Translations under genes and position numbers: made by a program
Shown: positions 16,417 through 26,121 of the stretch, in pieces
Layout: each line of letters begins with the position of its first letter
How positions within the stretch are numbered: position 1 is the first letter of the stretch
The notes under the pieces: model-generated
The model's database searches: none
What the model was told of the DNA's origin: nothing
Seen by the model: the letters and a program-made list of their open reading frames with translations, nothing else
From: Candidozyma auris
Lineage: Eukaryota; Ascomycota; Pichiomycetes; Serinales; Metschnikowiaceae
Length of the DNA stretch: 64,000 nucleotides
Direction of reading: 5' to 3'
NCBI RefSeq assembly: GCF_003013715.1
Contig: NC_072812.1
Span: forward strand, 1,736,001-1,800,000

Positions 16417-18213
16417 TCAGAGCTCTGCTATATATGTCTGAATACCTTCGAATTTGTTCTTGCCTAAACTCTCTAACATTGAACTGGCAGCTCTTTTAAA
16501 AGCATCCTTCTCGTTATCAGACTGAAATTTCTCCTTGTTTGCACGAAGCGATTGCATAACAGTTCCTCCTACTTCTGAGCCGTTATCCCAGTAGCGATTG
16601 AAGAAAAATAGGATCTGAGCACGATTATTGACGAGACTTAGGAAAACCATTAGTCTTAGCCATGACTGAAGGACGACTTCGTCCGATGGTGATACTCTTG
16701 AAAAACAAATCTTATTCCACTCTTCCCAAAAGATTTCCCATTTACCGGCATTGCCATAAGTGAATAGAATGAGTTCTTGGACAGGTGCGGTAAGCTCATG
16801 CCCAGCCTCAATCTTCTCCGTGAGATAATTCACGAGGCTTAAAACGTCTCTAGCTCTTTTGGACGCAATGCTAATCGAGGGACCTGGTTCTCTAATAATC
16901 ATTTCGTCTCCATGGTGAATGATGCCGTCCACCATCTTGGGAGTCACGGGTTCTTTGTTCTCGTCGTATGCTAGTCTCCAAAGAAGGGGAATGAAATCGG
17001 GGTTGGTGATCATGGAGAAGCGTTCGTTTGAAAAGCTGTAAAGAGTACGAATAAAAGTAGAGAGCTTTTGAAATCTGAGGTCAGCGTGATGCTTCTCGAA
17101 ACTCGCTTCGTTGACATCTGGAGAATCGAGTAGGAGCTTCATGTATTCGGACACATCCTTGGCTTTCTCCGATGCATAATCAAGGGAATCATCAAGAGCC
17201 AAGTCAATAGAAGCGTACTTGCTAAGTAACACTTCCTCGCATTTCTCGAATGTGACGATGGCCGGACGTATCAAATGAAGCGTTTTGTACATTTGAAACC
17301 TCAAACTATAATCACGAAAATTGGGATTCTCACATGCTTTGTTGAATGCAACAAGACGTTGCTCTAGTTCAGCATCCGTACTGTCCGGACTAAGGGAGTG
17401 CAATTGGTATAAATGCGTTTCCAAAGTCTCCAGACTCGAGTACAAAGTTTTTGCAGAAGTATGCAATCGCCTTATTCCACTGAAGATGTGATCTGATAAT
17501 TGAGGAGCGCTTTCCTTAGGTGCATACTTCTCAGCATCTTCAGGCTTGCACCAAAGGGACTCGAGGTTCAATTCTTCTCTTCTCTCTTTCGTCATCATAT
17601 GGATGTCAATATTTTCATGATGGCACATTATCCACGAGTTTGCAGATTTGCCATAGTCGTTTGCTGTTGCAGGGGGCCCTCTGGATGCCCTTCTGAGGAG
17701 CCTCCTCCGCATTATAGGTGACATGGCTCCACTGACCATTCCTTCCATTAGAGGGAAGTAATCATATGTGTGCTTAAGGTAGTGGCGAAATTCAGTCGCA
17801 GCCTTAAAGTTATGCTTCTCAGATTTACCTGAGCAGATCAAAATGTAGTCAACGCTTTTGTTTGTCGCCCTGAATTCGTGGCTGTCATCAAGTGTGGTCA
17901 TGTCAAAGAGATGAATGTCCGTCATACCATACTTATTGGCCAAAAGATCACAGAACGTGGAAACTTCTTGAGGAGCATTCGTTGGAATTTCAGGGAGCTC
18001 AACTTTCTGTGTCTCCAGCAACGGCGAAGCCACATCTTCCCTCAAGTACCAAGGCACATTGATATCCTCTGTTGAATTCTCAGCTTTTTCATCAGTAGGC
18101 CGTTTCTCGACGAGTTTGTCTGATAGTCGTCTTGATAGTAGAAGAGTCGACGGAAGAGGCGTCTTGGCAACATGGCGGACAATTCCTTTTACATGAGTAT
18201 TGAGCTTCAACAT
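16417..18213 (-). CDS. ATP25: Mitochondrial Atp25 (RsfS-like domain plus OLI1 mRNA stabiliser)
   Basis: Atp25 is made as one precursor and cleaved in mitochondria. The N-terminal half resembles the ribosome silencing factor RsfS; the C-terminal half stabilises the OLI1 (Atp9) mRNA and supports the ATP synthase c-ring. The 598 residues match the usual length of about 610. A basic presequence (LNTHVKGIVRHVAKT) leads. The RsfS-like domain is at about 85-220 (FCDLLANKYGMTDIHLFDMT, KSVDYILICSG, WIMCHHENIDIHMM). The remainder is helical (RLHTSAKTLYSSLETLETHL) and matches the M-domain. ATG at 16417 side checked: the start codon is at 18211-18213. Confidence 0.88.
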   Translation of the reverse strand: MLKLNTHVKGIVRHVAKTPLPSTLLLSRRLSDKLVEKRPTDEKAENSTEDINVPWYLREDVASPLLETQKVELPEIPTNAPQEVSTFCDLLANKYGMTDIHLFDMTTLDDSHEFRATNKSVDYILICSGKSEKHNFKAATEFRHYLKHTYDYFPLMEGMVSGAMSPIMRRRLLRRASRGPPATANDYGKSANSWIMCHHENIDIHMMTKERREELNLESLWCKPEDAEKYAPKESAPQLSDHIFSGIRRLHTSAKTLYSSLETLETHLYQLHSLSPDSTDAELEQRLVAFNKACENPNFRDYSLRFQMYKTLHLIRPAIVTFEKCEEVLLSKYASIDLALDDSLDYASEKAKDVSEYMKLLLDSPDVNEASFEKHHADLRFQKLSTFIRTLYSFSNERFSMITNPDFIPLLWRLAYDENKEPVTPKMVDGIIHHGDEMIIREPGPSISIASKRARDVLSLVNYLTEKIEAGHELTAPVQELILFTYGNAGKWEIFWEEWNKICFSRVSPSDEVVLQSWLRLMVFLSLVNNRAQILFFFNRYWDNGSEVGGTVMQSLRANKEKFQSDNEKDAFKRAASSMLESLGKNKFEGIQTYIAEL

Positions 18214-18842
18214 TCGATCTCCACGTTATATGGCTCGGTGAAAATCCAAGAATATCTTGAGTATGAAAGTCGTGTGTGCAGTAAACCAAGGTTTGCAGCC
18301 GACCATCAATACATACTTGAAGAGGTTTGAACAGGGAAGATTGAACATTATAAATAGAAATAATTATATTTTGTCAGATATAAGTCGGCTGTCAAGAAAT
18401 TTTCAGATCTTTTGCACTGCGGCAATCGACCTATCAAATTTTGCAGGCGAACTGAGTACTAGTGTTGGAACACAAGGGAACCATAGAGCCCCATATAATG
18501 CTTGGAAAGGCTATGACATAGTAAAGAATGAGCTAATATACAGCTTTGGCTAGGTTTCACTGCAGAATTTCACATCGATCTGATATTGTGGTATCCCGTA
18601 TCACTTCTACTCAAAAACTTGTACAAAGACTTTATACTCAAAGTCGATCACATTAGCAACTGCAAAATGGGAATCAGTTAAAATAATCGATTTAATATGA
18701 GTCAAATTTCAAAATTTGTCAAACATTTGAAGTTGATGACTTCAAAAAAGTACCCTCTTATCAGCGCCCTGCATATCTCCGATTCTACATTAATGCGATG
18801 AGGTTGTTTCACAGTGAATCTAATTAAGTAACTTCCACAGCG
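18214..18842. other. Divergent intergenic region ATP25 / UTP11
   Basis: A spacer of 629 bp. GTTTGCAGCCG at 18291-18301 is a near match to the recurring intergenic 10-mer. A PAC box is at 18795-18802, and AT-rich stretches such as TCAAAATTTGTC around 18710 may be a degenerate RRPE element. A plus frame of 98 codons (from 18257) shows no family resemblance. Confidence 0.5.
18795..18802 (+). promoter_or_regulatory. PAC box GCGATGAG before UTP11
   Basis: GCGATGAG is the exact PAC element found before ribosome-biogenesis genes in yeasts, bound by Pbf1/Pbf2 (Dot6/Tod6). It lies about 40 bp upstream of the UTP11 ATG, matching that gene's role. Confidence 0.75.
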
Positions 18843-19580
18843 ATGGCTAAGTTAGTGCACAATGTTCAGAAAAAGCAGCATAGAGAACGTTCGCAGACTC
18901 TGGATAGGGCAAAGTATGGCCTTCTAGAAAAAAAGAAGGACTATCGGCTAAGAGCTGCAGACTACCACAAGAAACAAGCTGCGCTCAAGGCTCTTAGACA
19001 AAAAGCTACACAATACAATCCTGATGAGTATTACCATGCTATGACAAGAAAAAGAACAGACGATGAGGGCATTCTCATCACTGAAAGGGAAGGTGAGTCT
19101 CTTTCCACCCAACAAGTGAAGCTTCTCAAATCTCAAGACTTAAACTATGTAAGAACAATGCGATTAAATGAAAGTCAGAAGATCGAGAAGTTGAAAAACA
19201 AGCTAGGCTTCAAAGCTGGCGGGAAACATACAGTCTTTGTTGATAATGAAGAGAGCCTTGAACTGTTCAAAGCCGAAAAGTTCTTTGATACGGATGAGAG
19301 CATGCTAGAAAGAAGAGAGAACAGACTCAGGTTAAATCAGCTCGAAACGAGCGAGCGTATCATGAAGGAGATAGAGTTTGATGACAAAGAAAAACTCGAC
19401 AAGCAAAAGCTAGCAGACTACAAGCTTTTAAAGGAGAGAATGGAGAGAGAGAGGAAACTCAAGGAAGTTGAAGATAGACTAGAGACGACAAAAGAACTAA
19501 TGAAGAAGGGTGCGAAGAAGAAGTTGTACGATGCTGATGGCGATGTGCATTTTAAGTGGATGAACGAAAGAAAACGTTGA
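18843..19580 (+). CDS. UTP11: U3 snoRNP / SSU processome protein Utp11
   Basis: A component of the small-subunit processome needed for 18S rRNA maturation in the nucleolus. The 245-residue protein matches the family from the first residues: HRERSQTLDRAKYGLLEKKKDY, RLRAADYHKKQAALKALRQKA and NPDEYYHAM are hallmark blocks, followed by QDLNYVRTMRLNESQKIEKLK. The C-terminal half is highly charged and helical. It converges with KTI12, with 49 bp between stop codons. Confidence 0.95.
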   Translation: MAKLVHNVQKKQHRERSQTLDRAKYGLLEKKKDYRLRAADYHKKQAALKALRQKATQYNPDEYYHAMTRKRTDDEGILITEREGESLSTQQVKLLKSQDLNYVRTMRLNESQKIEKLKNKLGFKAGGKHTVFVDNEESLELFKAEKFFDTDESMLERRENRLRLNQLETSERIMKEIEFDDKEKLDKQKLADYKLLKERMERERKLKEVEDRLETTKELMKKGAKKKLYDADGDVHFKWMNERKR

Positions 19581-19629
19581 TTAGAGTTTTGGGAGCTAGG
19601 TTCTATTAAAGTTTGCAAACCATAGAGAT

Positions 19630-20490
19630 TTATTCGTTATCGAAGGATGAATTGACGTAGTCAACAAATAATGGAGTAATCCGATCAGGTTCGATCTGAC
19701 GCATTCGATTCAAAGAGATAAACGTTCTTCTGATTCTCTGAAGCTGAGCAATGCTCACTTTATTCACAGGAAGATCGATGAGTAAATCTTTTGAAATGAC
19801 CACTTGGCCGCCCAAGGATAGTTGCTGATGCTGCAAGATCTTGGTAATGACATTTTGGGTGAGTGTATCTAACTGCTGAAGGAAGTCATTGCTGGAAGTA
19901 GGCTTAACCAATGTAGCAGCATTGGGAGGAGGTGGACGCTTTAGGACAAGAGCATCCCAAATTTCGTCCACTGGCAATGTCTCATTCTCGTAGTCTGTTA
20001 CCAAAGTGAATAATGGAGAATCCCACCTTGCGTCTTCTCGAGGTTCCTCGTACCTCATTTGAAGTTGCTCAATTAACTCCGGACTCCATTTGTTACCACT
20101 CTCCTTGTTTCTTTCAAGGCATTTGTCCAAAGAACTCACGACGTGAATAACGCAGTGAGGTGTGACAACGCCCTTGGCCTCGCAGAAGAGCTGGTAGCGG
20201 AAACCTTTGATGTAAGAAAGAGAATTGAGAATAACAAAGGTCGATCTCGATAGGTCTCTTTTGACTGCAGACATCTGTGCTCCTCTCGCACTTTTCTCGG
20301 TGGCAGACTCTTTATAAGATTCAGGATTTACACCGATGCTCTCATCTGAGTGGTATACAATGTTATAGTTGTGACCTGGAGCGTTTGACTCCTTGGCAGC
20401 CTCAATTCTCTTTTCGAGTTCGCTAACGAGTTCTTTGGCCCATTTTGATTTCCCTGAGCAGGGGAGGCCCGTGAATGTGATTAGAGGCAT
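19630..20490 (-). CDS. KTI12: Kti12, Elongator-associated P-loop ATPase
   Basis: Kti12 binds the Elongator complex and tRNA and is needed for wobble-uridine (mcm5U) modification. The protein begins MPLITFTGLPCSGKSKW, with a Walker A motif (8-15) of the PSTK-like kinase fold. HSDESIGV (about 48-55) and the alanine/arginine patch EKSARGAQ follow. The RYEEPREDARWDSPLF block (about 146-161) and the C-terminal QRIRRTFISLNRMR tRNA-binding helix are conserved in the family. Length is 286. It is divergent from MTG1 with only 96 bp between start codons, so the two probably share a bidirectional promoter. Confidence 0.93.
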   Translation of the reverse strand: MPLITFTGLPCSGKSKWAKELVSELEKRIEAAKESNAPGHNYNIVYHSDESIGVNPESYKESATEKSARGAQMSAVKRDLSRSTFVILNSLSYIKGFRYQLFCEAKGVVTPHCVIHVVSSLDKCLERNKESGNKWSPELIEQLQMRYEEPREDARWDSPLFTLVTDYENETLPVDEIWDALVLKRPPPPNAATLVKPTSSNDFLQQLDTLTQNVITKILQHQQLSLGGQVVISKDLLIDLPVNKVSIAQLQRIRRTFISLNRMRQIEPDRITPLFVDYVNSSFDNE

Positions 20491-20586
20491 TCTAGGTGTG
20501 TGATTGAAAATCGGTTCCTAGATATGTAGGTTGATCATCGCGATACATACACTAAAGACTAGCACCCCATTCCATCATCCACATCT

Positions 20587-21690
20587 ATGTCATTTGTACC
20601 CAGAAGAGTCTTTCCGGATTATAGACTAATACTTTCAAACTTCAAAGGACATCATCAGAAAGCTCTCACGCGGTTTAGCTATTTAGCCCCGCAAGTTGAC
20701 CTAGTGCTTGAGGTGAGAGACTCCAGAGCACCTATCTCCACAACTAATGTGTTGTTTGATAAGGTGCTAGCGAGAAAAGAGAAGATAGTTCTCTACTCCA
20801 AGAAAGATCTTTCAGTCTTGAAACCAGATCTACAAAAGAGGTGGCATGGTGATGAGAAATTTCTCTTTGTGGATGCCAGGAGTAACAAAGATGCGAGATC
20901 GATACTTAAGCTTCTTAAGGAGAAATACGAAACAATGTACCCGCCGCCTCCACTCGGACTTCGGACAATGATCATCGGTATGCCAAACGTGGGCAAGTCT
21001 ACTTTGGTCAATACTCTCCGTTCCGTGGGATACGTCTCGCAACTACCTAAAAGTGTTTCGTCGAAGAAAAAGAAGGTTGCCAGGACTGGCGGTCAGCCCG
21101 GTGTTACCAGAAATACAAGTGAAGTCATACGTTTGAGTGAGGATCCTGACATTCTCGTTTACGATACTCCCGGAGTTTTTCTACCTACTGTGAGGGATAA
21201 TGAAACAATGCTTTCGCTAGCCCTCGTTGGATGTGTTCATACTTCATTTGTTGATCCAATAATTTTAGCTGATTATCTCCTTTATGTTCTCAATCTTCAA
21301 AATTCAACAGGTAAAATGTATAGGACCTACATGGATCATCCCACAAATGACATCCACGAGTTGCTCTACAATATAGCTCTCAAGAGGAGAAAGGTCAAGA
21401 AAGATGGAAGCTTTGATGAGATTGGAATGGCGAATTTCTGGGTTGACACCTGGAGGCAGGCCCGCGATGGAAGATTCAAGGGTTTATTTGACAAGGAGGC
21501 CATTCTCGAAATTGAGGATTCTGAATTAAAGCAGATCATGAAGAAAGAGAAGAATCGCGTCAAAGAGACTGGCGTGTACACCAGAATGGTTGCAAGGTTG
21601 GGTGACGATGGCACAGCAACGTCGTCGAACCGTAAAAGAACAGCGAAAGATAGAGAATTCGATTTGCGCAATCAACTTTTCAAATTGTAA
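20587..21690 (+). CDS. MTG1: Mitochondrial ribosome assembly GTPase Mtg1
   Basis: A YlqF/RbgA-type GTPase that helps assemble the large mitoribosomal subunit at the inner membrane. The motifs occur in circularly permuted order: G4 SKKD (71-74), G5 DARS (96-99), G1 GMPNVGKS (131-138), G2-like region GQPGVTRN (169-176) and G3 DTPG (193-196). This order defines the family. The short basic N-terminus (MSFVPRRVFPDYRL) is compatible with mitochondrial import. Length is 367, as in yeasts. The stop codon lies only 10 bp from that of YKU80 on the other strand. Confidence 0.93.
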   Translation: MSFVPRRVFPDYRLILSNFKGHHQKALTRFSYLAPQVDLVLEVRDSRAPISTTNVLFDKVLARKEKIVLYSKKDLSVLKPDLQKRWHGDEKFLFVDARSNKDARSILKLLKEKYETMYPPPPLGLRTMIIGMPNVGKSTLVNTLRSVGYVSQLPKSVSSKKKKVARTGGQPGVTRNTSEVIRLSEDPDILVYDTPGVFLPTVRDNETMLSLALVGCVHTSFVDPIILADYLLYVLNLQNSTGKMYRTYMDHPTNDIHELLYNIALKRRKVKKDGSFDEIGMANFWVDTWRQARDGRFKGLFDKEAILEIEDSELKQIMKKEKNRVKETGVYTRMVARLGDDGTATSSNRKRTAKDREFDLRNQLFKL

Positions 21691-21700
21691 ATACTAAGAG

Positions 21701-23578
21701 TTAAAACCCGAAGTCAGGAACAGCATCGTATTCTCCCTCATCAGCTCCATAATAACCTTTTGTATCAAATGTATCACCTCCTTTTCTTGGCTTCTTCTTC
21801 TTGAGATCCTCCTTCCTTACATACTTTATATCGAGCTCGTCAACTAGACCTCTTGATGTGTCCTTAGCACGGCGAGACAAATCCACAAATGAGGCCGAAC
21901 TGGCACTATAGCTTAAGCAGTTCCGCAAATTGAAGAAATTTGAAGCAAACAGATCACTCTTGAGAACGTTTGAAATTAGGCTCTTCTGTTGTAGGAATTT
22001 ATCTAGGTCATCCTCATCCAATGACCTGATTATGATTTTTCTCACATAGTTCAAAAGGCGGACTTGACTCGTGGATGATGTAGAAAAAATTTCTTTTGAT
22101 GTGTTCGGCAATGGTAACTTGGACGACTGAGAAGTCCTCATGGTGACTCGATGATTATGGAGAGATTGTGAATCCTTCGTTTCTTGTTCAGTGAAAGTTT
22201 TGCTTTCGATGAACTGCTCCATCAACTTTGGCACAATTTTATCCAGTTTATGTTCTTTTAAACTTGGGAAGTTGCCTATATTCTCATCTTCTCTAAACGG
22301 TAACCTCACAAGAAGATAATTAAAGGAGTTCTTTGTACCATCCTTAATCTTGATTGGAATTAAAACACCTAATTCGACTTCCTTCGCTTGTTTTCTGACA
22401 AAACGTGCTAATGCAGCCGATTCCGTCTCCAAGAGAGCCTTAGCCAAAATGGTATGACTGAGGTTCGCTCTTAGTGTGGCAGCCTTCTCTGGGACAACGA
22501 AGAAGGTTTCACTAGTAAGGTAGGCCGGAGGTATACTTTCGGATTTGATGAATCCCAAAATGTCAAAGGCACTAAAGATTTTAAGTCTGGCTGATTCAGT
22601 TAAGTCATCATCAAGAGCAATGAGATCAAAATTTGAGAACTTGAACCCAGGAGTAAAATCCTTAGATTCAACCTCAACTTTGTGAAACTTTTTTGTGTCC
22701 ACATCTTCCTCATCAGGGTACTCTGGTCGTTGATACTCCTCATTTTTCGACCAGACGTAATGTGACGATTTCCTCTCCAAACGTATGGGTCTGCCATCCT
22801 CAAGAATGTAGTCATGAAATGAGATAGATGACACATCTTTCTTGGCAGCAGGATATACCTCTACGGGCCATGATAATGCCAAGTCGTCGGCCTCACAAGC
22901 GTATGAACTGTCCTCGATTACAGCAAAGAAGTCAGATCCAAATCGTAGCTCTCCTCTGTATATTGGCAAAGGTCTTACTTTTTTGGCTGGAGGTACATTT
23001 TGAGCGGTGTAGCGGGCCTGCTTTGATGACATAATAATGAACTCTGCAAAACTTGGTTTCAAAAGCGCCCATTGCGAGTATGTCTCAGAAGATTCCTCGA
23101 GACCGTCTACCACCACGATCATGTTCACACGTAGGTTCTTTAGAATGTTGGGAATACCATCTGCTTTTTGCTCTGTGAGTGAACTCAATGGAGACTCATG
23201 TGACGTAAGCACCACAATGTTACGAGTGAAGGCTTTTGTTTTCGTGTCTTCGAGCAAGCTGAGGGAAAATATAAAAGATTGAAAGCTATCGCTTTGTGAA
23301 GACTCCCAGCTGTCATTGACCCGCAATTCTTTCCTGATCCTAACAAGCTGCTCGTAGCTCGGCGTCTCGAAATTCAGTAACACGTTAACCCCAGGAAATA
23401 CCTTCTTCTCTGCAAGCTCATGTTTCGTAAGTGGGGAATGGTAGCCTACCACCGATACATAGTCCGTCTTGAGACCCTTCAAAAGCTTCCCTGATAAAAC
23501 TTCGTACAAGTAATCATGAGAAGATGCCGCTGCGGGGTGCAAGTCAACCACAAACACGGTTAATTCTTTATCTGCCAT
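21701..23578 (-). CDS. YKU80: Ku80 subunit of the Ku DNA-end-binding heterodimer
   Basis: With Ku70 it rings broken DNA ends for non-homologous end joining and also protects telomeres. I start at the ATG at 23576-23578 (MADKELTVFVVDLHP), giving 625 residues; an upstream TTG is not used. The N-terminal von Willebrand-like domain runs to about 200. The Ku core beta-barrel includes YRGELRFG and the segment FGFIKSESIPPAYLTSETFF-like DILGFIKSESIPP (about 350). The C-terminal arm follows, ending in a lysine-rich EDLKKKKPRKGGD patch. Ku80 of this length lacks the DNA-PK-binding tail of animals, as is normal for yeast. Confidence 0.85.
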   Translation of the reverse strand: MADKELTVFVVDLHPAAASSHDYLYEVLSGKLLKGLKTDYVSVVGYHSPLTKHELAEKKVFPGVNVLLNFETPSYEQLVRIRKELRVNDSWESSQSDSFQSFIFSLSLLEDTKTKAFTRNIVVLTSHESPLSSLTEQKADGIPNILKNLRVNMIVVVDGLEESSETYSQWALLKPSFAEFIIMSSKQARYTAQNVPPAKKVRPLPIYRGELRFGSDFFAVIEDSSYACEADDLALSWPVEVYPAAKKDVSSISFHDYILEDGRPIRLERKSSHYVWSKNEEYQRPEYPDEEDVDTKKFHKVEVESKDFTPGFKFSNFDLIALDDDLTESARLKIFSAFDILGFIKSESIPPAYLTSETFFVVPEKAATLRANLSHTILAKALLETESAALARFVRKQAKEVELGVLIPIKIKDGTKNSFNYLLVRLPFREDENIGNFPSLKEHKLDKIVPKLMEQFIESKTFTEQETKDSQSLHNHRVTMRTSQSSKLPLPNTSKEIFSTSSTSQVRLLNYVRKIIIRSLDEDDLDKFLQQKSLISNVLKSDLFASNFFNLRNCLSYSASSASFVDLSRRAKDTSRGLVDELDIKYVRKEDLKKKKPRKGGDTFDTKGYYGADEGEYDAVPDFGF

Positions 23579-24169
23579 GTGCAAAGAAAAGGCGATTCCA
23601 ACAACTTGAGGCTCGCCTAAACCTGTAGTTAGTTAAATCGTAGGTTGTGGGCTGTTGCGGCTCGGGTATGCGCTAAGAGGAGACGTGAAGAGAATAGCTG
23701 CTTATGAAAAGCGGCATAAATCACAATGAAAATAGCCATGCCTCATGACCACAAGCCCACCGTGTCAATTGCAGCGTAAACTATTTCTTGTTGTGGAGGT
23801 TAGCGGTGAGCACCATACAAGCGCAACGTTGGATCTCGCGGATCGCCCGAAACAGAATCTGGTGATTCACTAATACAATAAAATCTGTAAGTTAAGTGGA
23901 ACCTTAATAATCGAGTATTGTGCCACTTCCATGACTCTAGATTTCTTTCTTGTTCGCGAGACCAGTAAAAATGTCGAAGGCACCAGACCGTTAACCGAGT
24001 TGCAGTTATTCCACCTGCGCGGTTATAGTTTAACGCCCTCGATTTTTCGCCTGGCAGTAAACATTGTTTATAAGTTAGCGCTCCCATCGTCCAAGAATTA
24101 CTCACAGTTTCTTTCTACACTTCCTTCTCCAGTGGAGTTTTAAAAACACTCTTTCATCCTCTTGAGAAT
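23579..24169. other. Divergent intergenic region YKU80 / fungal regulator gene
   Basis: A spacer of 591 bp. I looked for an upstream exon encoding a Zn(II)2Cys6 cluster for the regulator and found none. Two short frames (minus 23800-24105, plus 23931-24143) have no family resemblance. No other structure is clear. Confidence 0.45.
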
Positions 24170-26113
24170 ATGTCCCAATTCAACCCAGGTGGTCCTCCTC
24201 CCCACCACAGTCACCAGCTGTCGTTGGATCAGCCTTTTCCTTACCAACATACCCTTCCACAACAGATCCCCTCCATTGTGGTCAATCCAATTAGTTCAGA
24301 GAAGAGATCTCGTGAGTATCAGGCTTCTGCACAGCTTCTTGCCCAGCCCCTGCCGTCAGCACAAGATCCTCGGATCTCCGGCCAAATGATCTATACGGTC
24401 CCTCTAAACCAAAGACAGCCTCAGCCGTACCCCGGAAGCTTCTACACCCCATTGCAGTCCGCACAGCCCCTATATCTTGCTAATCAACCTCCACTGAACC
24501 AGGTGGTTGGTCTGGAAGATGGCAGATTTGCTAGAGCACCAGCGCTTTTAAACCGCCTTCACAACAATGCTCCCTTGCAACCATTGATTCCGCTGCCGGC
24601 AGCGTTCAGCAGACCGAACGACTCGTCTGCGGAAATTCTGCCGACACTCCCGTCGAAGGAGCTGAGGACAACTTTCAAGCCGCTGCGGGTGAAGAAGAAT
24701 CTGAAGCCAAAGATCAACAAGATCAGCCACGAAGCTTTAGAGTTGCAGTTTGCAAGGAAAAAGCAGGAAACTACATTGGCTGAATATTCTTTGGATGCTT
24801 TGTATGCTGAATTTGCTGATGCTTTGAAGATCGCCTCTCCAAGATCACCTATAGGAGCAGTGTATCAAGATGTTCTTGAAGATGAGTTGGAGAGCAAGCT
24901 TTTCGACTTATTCGTTCATGTCATTTCCAAAAGCATCGACTCCTTCCTACCCCAGGAAAGCTTCCAGAAGCTTGTTTCCGAGCTAGCGTTATACGAAGAT
25001 ACCAAGATGATCCTTAATGCCATTTTTTGCTTAAGCTCGTTGATTCTTCTGAGGATCAATCCTGACGCTATTGATCCTTCGTATCCACTTAAATACTACC
25101 AAAAGACGGTAGGAACTATCAGACATCATCTAAGTCGTCCCGATGCTGAAGATGAAAACAATGGTATACTTGCTCGTTGTCTTATGTCAACAATCTTATT
25201 ATGTATCTACGAGCTCTTTTTTGTTGCAATTGACAGCACTTATGTGAAAGGTGCAGCGAGTATTCTTACATCGATCATGTCCAGAAGAAATCGATCTGAG
25301 AGTCTTCTTGCTAACTCGCCATTCTATCATACGTGTTTCTGGGCAATGTTCGTCTGCGATTTGATCTTGTCATTGAAGCTTGAGTTGCCAAATATGTACT
25401 CGTTAGAGAAAACATGGAAAGCGATGGATCCAATGTACTTTGAGTCATTCAACGATCTGAATTCCCATCTGGATGAGCCTGCAAGATCTGCAAAAGATGT
25501 TGAAGCATTTCTCTCGAGTTCTTTATTGACGGGCCAAAGCACTTTTTGGTGGCAGTACAAAGTGCTTTTGACTCTCAGCAGCATTAATGAGTTTACCAAC
25601 TCTTATGATGTGATCACAGAAGATGATTTCACATCTAATAGAGAATTTTACAAATGGATGGAGCTCAATCAAAAACTTGAAGATATTGATCGTAACCTTC
25701 CTGTTTCATTAAAGCCCAGCGTTTCTCGTCCAGCATCTAGAGCAAGAGTTTTTCCACTTATTCTTTTTAAGGACGAGGCAACCGCTATTGTTGGGCTCAA
25801 TTATAAATTAGCAAAAATCTGTCACTTCGTCAAGTTGTCCCAAAAATTAAGAGTCAAAGATACTTTTCTTGTTGAAGATCAGGTGGTGAAGTTTCCTTCG
25901 GATTTTCGTCTGAAGTTGTCCAAAGATCTTGTGGGCATACTACAAAGCTACCCAAATTCCAGCATATGGCCTGTTACTATTCACGCGTTAAGAGCGGCTT
26001 CGAGAAATATAGACAAAGAAGATGAAACAGCGATGAACCACCTTCGTGCCTTTACAAGACAAATGGTGCAATTCAGTCATACTCACCTGGATTTTGTTCC
26101 ACCAGCTGCTTAA
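24170..26113 (+). CDS. Fungal-specific transcription factor domain protein lacking a Zn(II)2Cys6 cluster
   Basis: A 647-residue protein. Its central and C-terminal part resembles the Fungal_trans_2 regulatory domain: YYQKTVGTIRHHLS, then MSTILLCIYELFFVAIDSTY, YVKGAASIL, and the FYHTCFWAMFVCDLILSLKL block (about 300-410) that corresponds to the fW..vR.D...A signature. Such domains usually follow a six-cysteine DNA-binding cluster, but the first 220 residues have no cysteine at all. They are rich in Pro, Gln, His and Ser, followed by a basic stretch (FKPLRVKKNLKPKINK, about 170-185). It may be a cofactor, or bind DNA through the basic part. The target genes are unknown. The stop codon is 8 bp from that of GLC3. 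Confidence 0.6.
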   Translation: MSQFNPGGPPPHHSHQLSLDQPFPYQHTLPQQIPSIVVNPISSEKRSREYQASAQLLAQPLPSAQDPRISGQMIYTVPLNQRQPQPYPGSFYTPLQSAQPLYLANQPPLNQVVGLEDGRFARAPALLNRLHNNAPLQPLIPLPAAFSRPNDSSAEILPTLPSKELRTTFKPLRVKKNLKPKINKISHEALELQFARKKQETTLAEYSLDALYAEFADALKIASPRSPIGAVYQDVLEDELESKLFDLFVHVISKSIDSFLPQESFQKLVSELALYEDTKMILNAIFCLSSLILLRINPDAIDPSYPLKYYQKTVGTIRHHLSRPDAEDENNGILARCLMSTILLCIYELFFVAIDSTYVKGAASILTSIMSRRNRSESLLANSPFYHTCFWAMFVCDLILSLKLELPNMYSLEKTWKAMDPMYFESFNDLNSHLDEPARSAKDVEAFLSSSLLTGQSTFWWQYKVLLTLSSINEFTNSYDVITEDDFTSNREFYKWMELNQKLEDIDRNLPVSLKPSVSRPASRARVFPLILFKDEATAIVGLNYKLAKICHFVKLSQKLRVKDTFLVEDQVVKFPSDFRLKLSKDLVGILQSYPNSSIWPVTIHALRAASRNIDKEDETAMNHLRAFTRQMVQFSHTHLDFVPPAA

Positions 26114-26121
26114 GACATATC

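Noticed and set aside
18257..18553. Plus-strand 98-codon frame upstream of UTP11
   Set aside because: No recognisable family, and it sits in the divergent promoter between ATP25 and UTP11.
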